The position numbers and the translations under genes were made by a program. A stretch of DNA of 64,000 bases. Origin: an uncultured Anaerolineae bacterium. GTDB lineage: Bacteria > Chloroflexota > Anaerolineae > Aggregatilineales > Phototrophicaceae. The notes beneath the pieces were generated by a model. It searched no databases, was not told where the DNA came from, and was given only the letters and a program-made list of their open reading frames with translations. The DNA is taken from positions 1-64,000 of the forward strand of contig CALKJO010000008.1 in NCBI GenBank assembly GCA_937995825.1. The letters are read 5' to 3'. Shown piece by piece: positions 36,597 through 46,600 of this stretch (within the stretch, counting starts at the first letter, position 1; every line of letters begins with the position of its first letter).

Positions 36597-37619
36597 TCAC
36601 TTCACCAACTGCGACAACGCCCATGCCGCTGAGTCGCGGACGATCTCCACCGCATCATGCTGAAGGGCGCGCAGGATCGGGATGAAGTCCGGCTGACGGC
36701 TGTTGCCCGCCGCGATACAGGCGGTGCGGACGAGTCGATCCCGCCCGATGCGCGCGACTGGCGTTCCAGCGAAGCGCGCCGCAAACGAAGCGGCATCCAG
36801 CGTCAGCAGGTCAGTCAGCGGGGGCGCGGCGCGGTCTGGGTCGATGGGCAGAAAGGCGGGATCGGCAGCGCCAGGGGCGAAGCGCTGAAATGGGCAGACA
36901 TCCTGACAGATGTCGCACCCGAACACCCAGTTTCCCAACAGCGGGCGCAGATCGGGGGCGATTACGCCCTTGTGTTCGATGGTCAGGTAACTGATGCAGC
37001 GGCGCGCATCCAGCACGTGCGGCATGGGAAAGGCGTCCGTCGGGCAGGCGTTCAGGCAGCGCGTGCAAGTTCCGCACATGGTGGCACGACCGGGGCGATC
37101 ATACGTGTCAAACGACGCGGTGGTGATGATCTCGCCGAGAAAGAACGTGCTGCCCCGGCGCGGATGGATCAGCATGGTGTTTTTGCCGAAGAAGCCCATG
37201 CCCGCCCCGTGCGCATGGCTGCGTTCGAGGATCGCGCCGGTATCGACATAGGCTTTGTACGGCGCAGCGACAGCATCCGCGAGCAGATGCAGCCGAGGCA
37301 GGATCAGATCGTGGTAGTCCACGCCCCAGGCATAGGCGGCGATCCGTCCGCGGGTCGGATCGGTCAGGATGGACGCGGGAACTGCCGCGCCGTAATCCAG
37401 CGCGACAATGATCAGCGCGCGCGCCCCAGGCAGGATAACATTCAGATCGCGCCGTCGGGCGACGCGATCCGGGCGCGCCATGTAGCCCATCGTCCCGTGC
37501 ATCCCGGCGTCGATCCAACGCAGATAGGCGTCCAGATGCGGCGACGGCTGCGCCGGGACGATCCCGCAGGCGGAAAAGCCGAGTTCAGCCGCGCGCGCCT
37601 TGACAAAAGCGGGATTCAT
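36597..37619 (-). CDS. queG: Epoxyqueuosine reductase QueG
   Basis: 340 residues. The N-terminal B12-binding/reductase part contains GYMARPDRVARRRDL and GAILERSHAHGAGMGFFGK. Two 4Fe-4S clusters are bound by CGTCTRCLNACPTDAF and CDICQDVCPF. A C-terminal HEAT-like repeat (LRALQHDAVEIVRDSAAWAL) closes it. QueG makes queuosine in tRNA from epoxyqueuosine using cobalamin, which fits an organism that also has B12-dependent ribonucleotide reductase. Starts just after the epimerase gene. Confidence 0.95.
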   Translation of the reverse strand: MNPAFVKARAAELGFSACGIVPAQPSPHLDAYLRWIDAGMHGTMGYMARPDRVARRRDLNVILPGARALIIVALDYGAAVPASILTDPTRGRIAAYAWGVDYHDLILPRLHLLADAVAAPYKAYVDTGAILERSHAHGAGMGFFGKNTMLIHPRRGSTFFLGEIITTASFDTYDRPGRATMCGTCTRCLNACPTDAFPMPHVLDARRCISYLTIEHKGVIAPDLRPLLGNWVFGCDICQDVCPFQRFAPGAADPAFLPIDPDRAAPPLTDLLTLDAASFAARFAGTPVARIGRDRLVRTACIAAGNSRQPDFIPILRALQHDAVEIVRDSAAWALSQLVK

Positions 37620-37622
37620 CCC

Positions 37623-38669
37623 CTAAAAGAACAGCTTTGCCAGCTTGAGCGCGCCCTGACTCCAGGGGACGCGGTGGCTGACGCCGCGCTGCCCCTCAAA
37701 GTGCTTCAGATTGTCCAGATACCACTGATAATTGCGGATCAGCGCGTCCTTGTTGCTGTATTTGGGCGCAAAACCCAGCTTCTGCTCGGCTTTTTCGATG
37801 GAGACGAACGAGTCTTTGCTCGCCGTCTCATACACCCAGGCATAGAGCGGCGAGAGCTTGAGCGCCTCCAGGATTTTGAGCGCCAGCACGACAGGTCTGG
37901 CTGGAAATGGCACGATCTTCTTACCCTTGCCCGCGTAATCCAGCACCGCCTGATAATCCTCGCGCATGGTCGTGAAGACTTTCGCGCCGATATTGAACGT
38001 GTCATTGACGACATCGCGGTCGAGCGTCATGCACAGATAGATCGCGTCGCACAAGTCTTCGACATCGAGCAGTTGATAGCGGTTGTTGCCGCTCCCGATC
38101 ATCGGAAAGCCACGTCCATCCTTCGCCCAGTCGTAGAACAGCGCAAAGACACCGAGACGTTCAGGTCCGATGAACGACTTCGGACGGATGATCGGCACGC
38201 ACATGCCGCGCGCGCGGAACGCCTCGCAGACTCGCTCCGCCTCGATCTTCGCTTTGCCATACGGTCCGACGCCGATCAGCGGGTCAGTCTCGTAGAGCGG
38301 ATGATGATCGGGGACGCCGTAGACGGCGGTCGATGAAATCTGAATTGCCCGCTCGACATGGTGCGCAAACGCCGACTCAAAGACATTGCGCGTGCCGTCA
38401 ATGTCGGTCGAGAAAATGTCAGCTTCGCTGTAGAGCGGGAGCGCGGCGGCGGTATGCACCACGATCTCGACGCCCTGCATGGCGCGGTCAACAGCAGCGC
38501 GGTCGCGGATGTCGCCCTTGTGAATGACCACGCGGTCGCGCTCTGGATAATCGAAGTCGGCAATATCCAGCGAGACGACGCGATGCCCGCGCGCCAGTAG
38601 ATAACGGGTGAGGTTGATCCCCAGAAAGCCTGCGCCGCCGGTGATCAGAACGGTTTTGGATTCGCTCAT
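37623..38669 (-). CDS. NAD-dependent epimerase/dehydratase (extended SDR)
   Basis: 348 residues. Rossmann start VLITGGAGFLGINLTRYLLA, IQISSTAVYGVPD, catalytic YGKAK and PIIRPKSFIGPERLG. Extended SDRs of this type convert NDP-sugars or related substrates. ATG at 38669 follows GAGGAG by 12 bases, a rather wide spacing. Four bases separate it from queG. The substrate cannot be told; family members include UDP-glucose 4-epimerase-like and sterol-dehydrogenase-like enzymes. Confidence 0.85.
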   Translation of the reverse strand: MSESKTVLITGGAGFLGINLTRYLLARGHRVVSLDIADFDYPERDRVVIHKGDIRDRAAVDRAMQGVEIVVHTAAALPLYSEADIFSTDIDGTRNVFESAFAHHVERAIQISSTAVYGVPDHHPLYETDPLIGVGPYGKAKIEAERVCEAFRARGMCVPIIRPKSFIGPERLGVFALFYDWAKDGRGFPMIGSGNNRYQLLDVEDLCDAIYLCMTLDRDVVNDTFNIGAKVFTTMREDYQAVLDYAGKGKKIVPFPARPVVLALKILEALKLSPLYAWVYETASKDSFVSIEKAEQKLGFAPKYSNKDALIRNYQWYLDNLKHFEGQRGVSHRVPWSQGALKLAKLFF

Positions 38670-38796
38670 AGCGAAATGCTGCTCCTCATGGACTGACAGA
38701 ACGGCGATCATTGTAGCGCAAGGGGGATAGACCGAAACAGATCGGATTACGCGCTAGAATGGACAGCGTAACGCTGCGCTGGAGGATGGGCTGCTT

Positions 38797-39159
38797 ATGC
38801 TGCGCTGTGGAATCGACATGATTGAGATCGCGCGGGTTCAAGCGGGGATCGACCGCTTCGGCGAACGCTGGCTCAACCGCTTTTTCACGCCAGCTGAGCG
38901 AGCGGACTGCCAGGATCAACCGCATCGTCTGGCGGCGCGGCTGGCGGCGAAGGAGGCAGTCGCCAAAGCCTTCGGAACCGGCATCGGCGACATTGGCTGG
39001 CGCGAGATCGAAATCCAGCGCGGCGAACGCGGACGCCCAGTGCTGGTGCTGCACGGCGCAGCGGCGGAACTGGCAGCCTCCATGGGGCTGCACACGTGGG
39101 ACGTCAGCCTGACCCATACAGGCAGCACTGCCGCCGCTGTGGTGGTGGCGATGGGCTAA
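38797..39159 (+). CDS. acpS: Holo-[acyl-carrier-protein] synthase AcpS
   Basis: 120 residues. GIDMIEIARVQAGIDRFGER carries the Mg-binding Asp7, and RLAAKEAVAKAFG the Glu of the signature; HTWDVSLTHTGSTAAA closes it. It adds 4'-phosphopantetheine to ACP. A GGAGG lies 11 bases before the ATG. Its end overlaps the convergent nucleoside hydrolase by 4 bases. Confidence 0.94.
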   Translation: MLRCGIDMIEIARVQAGIDRFGERWLNRFFTPAERADCQDQPHRLAARLAAKEAVAKAFGTGIGDIGWREIEIQRGERGRPVLVLHGAAAELAASMGLHTWDVSLTHTGSTAAAVVVAMG

Positions 39160-40118
39160 GTCAGCGACCGCCGCAGGAGCGCCTTCCACGCCGGGACATC
39201 GATCTCCCAGCAGACCTGGACGTTGCCGCGACGGAGCGCCCGTTCCCACAAAGCGCGGTTGCGCTCATCGCCCGTCACATTGAGCTGATCGACCACTGTC
39301 ATGCCGCGAGTCAGTTCGCTTTGCGTCTCGATTTCGACGGCGTGGCGGCTTTTGCGCGTGCAGATCGCCGGATCGAGCGCGACCGCCATCGCCACCGGAT
39401 CGGGCAGCCCCAAGCCGCCCTCGCCCGACTGCTTGACCGATGCCTTGAACGCCGCCTGGTTGCAATCGATGGCAAATTCCGCCAGCGGCGTGCCGAGCGC
39501 GCGGATCGCCGCCATCTCGTCGGGATAGAGCATCGCTTCCCCGCGACACAGCTCCCACCCGACCATCTCAATCGGCAAGCCGGAATGAAAGACCATGCGC
39601 GCCGCTTCCGGGTCGCACCAGATGTTGTATTCCGCCGCCGGCGTCACGTTGCCGACCGTGCAGGCAGCCCCGCCCATGACGACACAGCGGCTCACATTGT
39701 TCACAATGTCCGGCGCGTTCGCCAGCGCCAGCGCGATATTGGTCAGCGGCGCAAGTGTGACGATAGTCAGACCGGGATTGGCGCGGGCGGTCTCGATAAT
39801 CGCTTCCACCGCGTGACCCTGCGCGGGCTGGCGAGTCGGCGGCGGATAATTCATGTCGCCTAAGCCGTCGCGTCCATGAAACCATTCCGCGTGCGCCGGT
39901 TCGCGGGTCAGCGGACGCGCCGCGCCCATGTAAACCGGCGTCTCCGCGCCGCACAGCTCAACGGTGTACAGTGCGTTGCGCGCCCCCTGCTCCAGCGGCA
40001 CGTTGCCGCAGACGGTAGTGATCGCCTTCACGTCGGCGTCGGGATGGCGCAGCGCCATGATAATTGCAACCGCATCGTCGGACGCGGTGTCCGTATCGAT
40101 CAGAAATGGGCGCGGCAT
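39156..40118 (-). CDS. Inosine-uridine-preferring nucleoside hydrolase family protein
   Basis: 320 residues. The Ca-binding signature DTDTASDDAVAII is at residues 8-20, with a later NVTPAAEYNIWCDPEAARMV. It should cleave N-glycosidic bonds of ribonucleosides or related ligands. No signal peptide. It follows the DJ-1 family gene by two bases. Confidence 0.92.
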   Translation of the reverse strand: MPRPFLIDTDTASDDAVAIIMALRHPDADVKAITTVCGNVPLEQGARNALYTVELCGAETPVYMGAARPLTREPAHAEWFHGRDGLGDMNYPPPTRQPAQGHAVEAIIETARANPGLTIVTLAPLTNIALALANAPDIVNNVSRCVVMGGAACTVGNVTPAAEYNIWCDPEAARMVFHSGLPIEMVGWELCRGEAMLYPDEMAAIRALGTPLAEFAIDCNQAAFKASVKQSGEGGLGLPDPVAMAVALDPAICTRKSRHAVEIETQSELTRGMTVVDQLNVTGDERNRALWERALRRGNVQVCWEIDVPAWKALLRRSLT

Positions 40119-40120
40119 GA

Positions 40121-40708
40121 TCAGGACGTCCAGTGGTATTCGATATGATGGGCGGTCTGGTGGGCAATTTCGTCGCCATGCAGCCGAGCGACGACGTGCA
40201 GCGCCATATCCATGCCCGCCTGCACGCCGGCGCTGGTGATGATGCGCCCGTTATCGACGTAGCGAACGCCACGCACGACTTCCGTGTTTGGCGCAGCGGC
40301 GGCGAGTTCATCATAGGAGCCGTGATGCGTTGTGGCGCGCAGTCCGTCGAGCAGTCCCGCCGCAGCCAGCACCAGCGCGCCCGTGCAGACGGAGGTTGTC
40401 AGCTCGGTGTGCGCGTCGACGGCGCGCAGCCAGTCGAGTATGGCGGCGTCGCGCATGACCGCCCGCGCGCCGCGTCCGCCGGGGACGACGACGAGGTCGG
40501 GCTGCGGACATGCTGCCAGGCTGTAATGCGGAATGACCGTTAGACCGCAGCGGGTCTGGATCGGCTCATCCGATGCAGCGACCGTGTAGACATTGAACGG
40601 CGTTTCCTCTTTGACTACCGCATTCACGGCGGTAAAGACCTCAAACGGACCCGCAAAGTCGAGCAGTTCGACCTCCGGGAAGATTAAAATGGCAGCGCTG
40701 CGGTGCAT
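40121..40708 (-). CDS. DJ-1/PfpI family protein (class I glutamine amidotransferase-like)
   Basis: 195 residues. The fold motifs are LIFPEVELLDFAGPFEVF and the nucleophile elbow SVCTGALVLAAAGLLDG with Cys, then ATTHHGSYDEL. This subgroup resembles the ThiJ-like domain of GlxA regulators but without a helix-turn-helix, as in isonitrile hydratase-like enzymes. Coupled to the nucleoside hydrolase downstream, which suggests a shared small operon of uncertain role. Confidence 0.87.
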   Translation of the reverse strand: MHRSAAILIFPEVELLDFAGPFEVFTAVNAVVKEETPFNVYTVAASDEPIQTRCGLTVIPHYSLAACPQPDLVVVPGGRGARAVMRDAAILDWLRAVDAHTELTTSVCTGALVLAAAGLLDGLRATTHHGSYDELAAAAPNTEVVRGVRYVDNGRIITSAGVQAGMDMALHVVARLHGDEIAHQTAHHIEYHWTS

Positions 40709-40827
40709 TGGAGCAGCTCCTCACGATGAAAAGCGATTATGCGCTGGAAGTATAGCTTGAATTAGCGGGGTTAAGCAGTTATGGTTATCGTTGAAGATGT
40801 TCGCAAAGCGAGCGAGATAGAGGGACG

Positions 40828-41163
40828 ATGAGCTTTCTGAAGCGGTTATTTGGCGGAGGCGCAAAGACTCACGCGAGCGCCAGCGCAGCGGGCGATCCGG
40901 TGGGATTATATTACTTCATCCAGCCGGATAACTGCGACGAGGTGATCCGCGTGCGCATCAACCGTGAAAATGATCTGACCCTGAAAGATGATGAGAGCGG
41001 CTACTGGGTGCATAAGACCGTGCGCGGGGCGAAATGCTTCAATCCGGTCGAGCTTGAGCTGCATTTCGACCGCTCCAAACGGCTGACCGATCCGCAGATC
41101 AAGGGCGGCAAGCTGGTAGATGAAGCGGCGTATCAGGCATGGCAGGCATCGCAGCATGGGTGA
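40828..41163 (+). CDS. Small protein of unknown function, upstream of the desaturase
   Basis: 111 residues, no named family recognised. The start SFLKRLFGGGAKTH is short and basic; a beta-rich body follows (GLYYFIQPDNCDEVIRVRIN, SGYWVHKTVRGAKCFNPVEL). Two cysteines sit at conserved-looking positions. It overlaps the CrtI-like gene by 8 bases, so it is co-translated with it. The ATG is the first of the unit, 120 bp after the divergent DJ-1 gene. Confidence 0.6.
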   Translation: MSFLKRLFGGGAKTHASASAAGDPVGLYYFIQPDNCDEVIRVRINRENDLTLKDDESGYWVHKTVRGAKCFNPVELELHFDRSKRLTDPQIKGGKLVDEAAYQAWQASQHG

Positions 41164-42640
41164 TCGCCATGTGGTCATCATCGGCGGCGGGATCGGCGGG
41201 CTGAGCGCGGCGATCCGGCTGCGCGCGGCGGGCTGTCGCGTCACGCTGCTGGAGCAGAACAGCGCGCTTGGCGGCAAAATGGGCGAAATCCGCGCGGACG
41301 GCTACCGCTGGGACACAGGTCCCTCAGTGATCACCATGCGCCATGTCTTCGAAGACTTGTTTGCCGCCGCCGGACGACGCATGGACGACTATCTGACGCT
41401 GCTGCCCGTCGATCCGCTGACGCGCTACATCTATCCCGACGGGTCAACGCTGGACATCCGCCGCGATCTGGCGGAGACCATCGCGCAGATCGAGCGCATC
41501 GCCGACGATCCGCGCGATGCCGAGGGCTATCTGGCATTTCTGGCGTATGCGGCGCGCATTCACCGCGTCACCGGCGACAAATTTATCTATCATGACCCGC
41601 CGACGCTCTGGCAGTTGGCGCGCACGCCGCTGCGCGACATGCCCGCTGTCGATCCGCTGCGGACGATGGACGCGGCGGCGCGGTCATTCGTGCGCTCGCC
41701 CAAACTGCGGCAGCTATTGGGGCGTTTTGCCACCTATGTCGGCGCGAGTCCATATCTTGCGCCCGCCACGCTGAACGTGATCGCCCATGTCGAGCTGACG
41801 GGCGGCATCTGGTACCCGCGCGGCGGTATTTACGCCATTGCGCAGGCATATGCGCGGCTGGCGGGCGAGCTAGGCGTATCGCTGCGCTGCGGCGAGGCGG
41901 TGACGCGGATTCGGATCGAAGGCGGGCGCGCCGTTGGCGTCGAGACGACAAACGGAGAGCGAATCGACGCTGACGCTGTGATCGCCGATGTGGATGTGGC
42001 GACAGTGTATGAAAAACTGCTCCCCGACTCAGTCGGCGGGAAACAAGCAAAACGGCTGGCGGCGGTCGAGACCTCGTGTTCGGGCTTCATCATCCTGCTC
42101 GGCGTAGAGAAGTCGTTCCCCGATCTGGCGCATCACACTTTGTTCTTCTCGTCGGACTACCGACGCGAATTTGACGACATTTTCAAGCGCGGCGTCCCGC
42201 CCGATGAGCCGACTATCTACGCGGCGATCACCAGCAAGACCGACCCCGATCACGCGCCCGATGGATGTGAAAACTGGTTCATCCTGGTGAATGCGCCGCC
42301 GCTCAGCCCCGCTTTTGACTGGGAGCGGGAAGCGCAAGCCTACCGTAATCGGGTGCTGGACGTGTTGGAACAGCGCGGCGTCGTGCTGCGGGACGCGATT
42401 CGGGTAGAGCGGCTGCTCACACCTGTCGATCTGGAACGGCTGACCGGCGCGCGGCGCGGCGCGCTTTACGGCACATCGTCAAATGACCGCTTCAACGCGC
42501 TGCGGCGTCCGCATAACCGCGCCCGCGACGTGCGGGGACTGTATTTCGCTGGAGGGACGACTCATCCGGGCGGCGGCGTGCCGATGGTCACGCTGTCAGG
42601 CGCAGCAGCGGCGCGGATGGTCATGCAGGATGTCGACTGA
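41156..42640 (+). CDS. Phytoene desaturase-like FAD oxidoreductase (CrtI family)
   Basis: 494 residues. The FAD site VVIIGGGIGGLSAAIRLRAA begins it; GGKMGEIRADGYRWDTGPS follows, a CrtI hallmark; and the C-terminal GLYFAGGTTHPGGGVPMV is the second FAD-binding motif. CrtI enzymes desaturate or isomerise carotenoids; other family members act on other polyprenoids. No other carotenoid genes lie near, so the product is open. Start at 41156 gives the canonical MGDRHVV start and overlaps the previous gene. Confidence 0.88.
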   Translation: MGDRHVVIIGGGIGGLSAAIRLRAAGCRVTLLEQNSALGGKMGEIRADGYRWDTGPSVITMRHVFEDLFAAAGRRMDDYLTLLPVDPLTRYIYPDGSTLDIRRDLAETIAQIERIADDPRDAEGYLAFLAYAARIHRVTGDKFIYHDPPTLWQLARTPLRDMPAVDPLRTMDAAARSFVRSPKLRQLLGRFATYVGASPYLAPATLNVIAHVELTGGIWYPRGGIYAIAQAYARLAGELGVSLRCGEAVTRIRIEGGRAVGVETTNGERIDADAVIADVDVATVYEKLLPDSVGGKQAKRLAAVETSCSGFIILLGVEKSFPDLAHHTLFFSSDYRREFDDIFKRGVPPDEPTIYAAITSKTDPDHAPDGCENWFILVNAPPLSPAFDWEREAQAYRNRVLDVLEQRGVVLRDAIRVERLLTPVDLERLTGARRGALYGTSSNDRFNALRRPHNRARDVRGLYFAGGTTHPGGGVPMVTLSGAAAARMVMQDVD

Positions 42641-42646
42641 TCTGCG

Positions 42647-43597
42647 CTAATCCCGCTCCTCCCAAACCAGCGCGGACGCGCCGAGCGCCGTGCTTTCGAG
42701 CTGAGAACGCACGATGATCAGCCCATCTACGACGGCGGGCAGCGCCCTAACGCGCAGGGACACCAGCGCCCCATTCCACAAGCGCTCTCCCGCCGCTCGC
42801 ATGAATCCGCCCCCCAGCACGATCAGCGGCGGATTGAGGATCGTCGCCGTCCACGCGAGCGCGACTCCCAGCGCGTCAGCGGCTTCGTCCATCACGCGCA
42901 CCGCAAGCGGGTCGCCTTCGCGCGCCGCTGCAAAGATCGCCCCTGTTGTAACTGGAGCGAGCGCCGCCAACGAGCTTTCGGGATATGCTGGGAGATATTC
43001 CTCTACCGCTGCCAGCACACCCTTGCCAGAGACAAACATCTCGACGCAGCCGCGCAGCCCACACGCGCAGCGCCGCCCATTCGGGTCGATGGAGACATGC
43101 CCCACCTCCATCGCCGCGCCGCGCGCGCCATTCACGACTTTGCCATCAATGACCGCGCCGCCGCCTAAACCCGTCCCGACCATCAGATAGCCGAAATCGC
43201 GGACTCCGCGCGCCGCGCCAAAGCGCATCTCACCGAGCGCGCCCGCGTTGATGTCATTGGCGAGCGCAATCGGAGCGGCGATCGCCAGCTTTGCGCTCAG
43301 CAAATCGCGCAGCGGCACATTGCGCCAGCCGAGATTGACCGCATTCAGAGCGATCCCATTCCGGGGATCGACCAGTCCAGGCGCGGCAATGCCGATGCCC
43401 GCGATCTGCACCTTAAAGCCAACAGCATCGATCACCGTTTCGATGGCGCGCGCCATCCGCTCTACCACCGAGTCCACCCCCTCCGCCGGGTGCGTCGGGA
43501 CGATGTTCTGGCTGAGGATGCGTCCATCGCAGGAGGCGGCGGCGATTGCAATTTTCGTCCCGCCAATGTCAACGCCTACGGCGATGGTTTCAGTCAT
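42647..43597 (-). CDS. ROK family sugar kinase (glucokinase-like)
   Basis: 316 residues. ROK motifs: GVDIGGTKIAIA phosphate loop, GLGGGAVIDGKV, E-x-GHVSIDPNGRRC followed by CACGLRGCVE, the zinc-binding cluster, and the late LIVLGGGFMRA adenosine segment. It phosphorylates glucose or a related hexose. No DNA-binding domain is fused, so it is a kinase and not a repressor. It follows nrdJ on the same strand after a palindrome. Confidence 0.92.
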   Translation of the reverse strand: MTETIAVGVDIGGTKIAIAAASCDGRILSQNIVPTHPAEGVDSVVERMARAIETVIDAVGFKVQIAGIGIAAPGLVDPRNGIALNAVNLGWRNVPLRDLLSAKLAIAAPIALANDINAGALGEMRFGAARGVRDFGYLMVGTGLGGGAVIDGKVVNGARGAAMEVGHVSIDPNGRRCACGLRGCVEMFVSGKGVLAAVEEYLPAYPESSLAALAPVTTGAIFAAAREGDPLAVRVMDEAADALGVALAWTATILNPPLIVLGGGFMRAAGERLWNGALVSLRVRALPAVVDGLIIVRSQLESTALGASALVWEERD

Positions 43598-43650
43598 GAA
43601 GGCGCTCGCTTTATGGAGTTCAGCATTTTCCGTGTCACGTTGAATCCTAA

Positions 43651-43670
43651 GGGGCGCTGCGCAGCGCCCC
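43651..43670 (-). terminator. 20-bp palindrome downstream of nrdJ
   Basis: GGGGCGCTGCGCAGCGCCCC is self-complementary over its whole length and lies between the nrdJ stop (43692) and the ROK kinase start. The run after it on the minus strand is TTAGGATT, so it is a GC-rich stem with a weak U-run. On the plus strand CGCTGTTTTC follows. Likely a terminator, perhaps bidirectional. Confidence 0.6.
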
Positions 43671-43691
43671 CGCTGTTTTCAAGTTGATCGC

Positions 43692-46600
43692 TTAACACTC
43701 GCTGTAGCCGCATGACGTGCATTTACGGCAGCCTTCAACGCGAATCAGCGCAACTGTCCCGCATGCTGGGCAGACATCCGCGCCCGTTTGATAACCTTTG
43801 AGGTGTTGGCTGCTGCCATTAGCTTGGCTGGGCAGCGCGGGCGCGGCTTCGCTGGTAAGGTTCAGCTCAGGGAAAGCGACATTGAACAGCGCAAGCTGCT
43901 CCATCTTCTCATCTGGGAAGTAATGCTCCATCAGCGCCCCTGCGACCGCATCTGGCAGCGACGAGACGCGGTTGGGTCCCATGCCAATCGAGCGCGCACC
44001 GCCGATGCCATGCAGTTGATCGATGATCAGCTTGAGCATCTGCATTCGGTTCTGGGGCGCGGTCGAACGGAGCTGAAGCGAGATCAAGCGCCCCAAACCT
44101 TCGGCGTCCGCCTGGAGATCGCTGCCCGCTTTGCCCGGCGCGGTGATGAACACCTCAAATGGGTAGCCGTGTTCATCGCTGTTCATGGTGATATACGCCG
44201 TGCCATACGGCGTCTGCACATTCACGGTCACGCCGCTGAGCTTTTTCGGGCGCGGATAGACGCGGTGCGGCGTTGCCACCTGCTCAACCGCGCCGCTGTC
44301 ACTGCTCGATTTCGCCGCCTCTTTTTTCTGCATTTCGCTTTCAGCGCGCTCATCGCCTTTAAGCATCAAAACCTGTTCATCGCGGCTGCCATCGCGGTAG
44401 ACTGTGCCGCCCTTGCAGCCCAGTTCGTAGAGCAGTTCGTAAAATTTGCCGGTCTGTTCCACGGTGTAGCTATTGGGCAGATTCGAAGTTTTTGAGATAC
44501 TGGAGTCGCACCAGCGCTGGATCGCGCCCTGGACGCGGGCGTGATCTTCGGGCGCAAGCTCCATCGCCGTGACAAAGTAATCAGGCAGCTCGGTCACGCC
44601 TGGATGCGCGTCCAGCCATTCCTGCACCAGCGGGACTTTCTCCTCGTGCAGCCCAAGCCGGCTCTTGCGGTAGTAAACCCAGGAGAAGAACGGCTCAATG
44701 CCGGTTGACGTGTTGACCATCGTGCCGGTTGTGCCGTTCGGGGCTTGAGTCAGCAGAGTGACGTTGCGAATGCCCTTCTTGCGGACGGTCTCGCGGATGT
44801 CCTCCGGCATCGTCTTCATGAAGCCGCTCTGGAGGAATTTCTCCGCGTCGAACTGCGGGAACGCGCCTTTTTCGACGGCGAGATCGGCGGACGTTTCGTA
44901 AGCGGCGCGCGCGATGAAAGCATACAGCTTGTCGATGAACGCCAGCGACTCCGGGCTGCCATAGCGCAGGCGCAGCCGGATCAGCAGCTCCGCCAGCCCC
45001 ATGTTGTTCAGCCCGACTCGGCGCTCACTGAGCTGCTGCTTCTTGTTTTCCTCGAAGAAGTAGGGCGTGGCGTCGATCACGTTGTCCAGAAAGCGCGTTG
45101 CGTAGCGCACGGCGGTATCCAGCTCATCCCACTTCACATCGTCGCGCGCTTCATCGTAGAACTTGGCAAGGTTAATCGCACCCAGATTACAGACTCCAAA
45201 CGCTGGCAAACCCTGTTCCCCACAATTATGAACGACAAATGCATTGGCTACAAATGAATGGGTAAGCGGTTCGGTGAGATCGAAGACCTCTTCGATGCCA
45301 TCATCCGTAACCGACTCCACGTGTGCCACGAAAGCCTCGCTGTATGTGCCGCGCTTGCCACGAACCGTGTATTCGACCAGCGCATTCTGCTTGTACGGCA
45401 TCAGGAAACCAATTTCATCCACGAACACGTTCAGGTTTCGCTTACTGATGACCAGTTCGTGCTGAGCCTCGCCCCCGTACTGCTTAGGCTGACGATTTGC
45501 GTCTGGAGTTGCGCGGTAACCTGCCTCGCGACGATTGCGGTGGATGCGGCTTGCGATTCCGAAGTTGAGCAGAAGCTGCTGCACACCTTCAAGCAGTTCC
45601 AGATCGTTTGCAGCGAGGCGAATCGATCCACCTTTTTCGCCGCCATCCTGGAAACTGCCATCGGCTGTGAAAAGGGACTGCAAGAAGCCGCGCTGCATGT
45701 CTTCACTGCCTCGAAAAACCGTCTCCGGCACGCGATGTTTCTTCTCAACCAAGCCATGTGCTTCCGCAATCGAGCGTAATCGCTGCGATGTCGCGTGAGC
45801 TTCATCACGATCCACAATCTGCGTCACGCCAACTGAATACGCACGCGCGCCAACCGTCACCGGAGTGACCAACTCATGCACATATTCAGCAATCAGCGCG
45901 GCTAGCTGCTGCTTTTCTTCGCCAAAGAGCGACAGCACAACCTCATTCCGCTTGAGCGCGCCGTCGCTAACCACCCAGCCGAGCACGCGTCCGAGTTCCA
46001 GTGATCCCTCTTGCCCAAATCCACCCTTCTGGTTGAGGATGTGAATCAGGTCGTGTTTCGTCAGATTTTGAACTTCGACCCAGCCGCGCGCTGTCATGAC
46101 ACGATGATCGGTGGTTGCACGCAGATAATAGCCTTCGCGGGTTTGCACGCGATAAACAGGTTTCACGCCGGTCATGAAAACACGGCTGGATGGAGTCGTG
46201 TTCTTGGATAAACCGAAACGTCCGTCAACCGTCACTTCGAATTCGGTCTCAGCTTCAAATAGTTCACGCGCCCGAATCAGTCCTTTGTTCGTGTATACCA
46301 GCGTATCTCCAGTCACGCATGGATTCGTGCTGATGATCGGCGCGAAATACCACGAATTGGACATCTTGTTGTAGCGCTCTTTGAAAAAGACCCCTGGTTC
46401 GGCGCTCGCCCACGCGCTTTCGATGATCGCGTTCCAGACCGCGCGCGCTTTGACTGTCCGGTGGGTCACAACCGGGTAGCCGGCTCGTTCCCATTTCTCG
46501 ATGTCACCGTCCCACTCGGCATCGTAGGCGGCGTGTCCGGTGTCCGGGAAACGCAGCGTCCAATCGCCATCGGCTTTGATCGCGTCCATCAGCTTATCGC

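Noticed and set aside
36657-38336. 559-codon plus-strand reading frame
   Set aside because: It lies opposite queG and the epimerase, both solid. Its sequence is arginine- and glutamine-rich without motifs.
43651-43670. Insertion-sequence end or attachment site
   Set aside because: The palindrome has no flanking duplication or transposase gene; a terminator explains it better.
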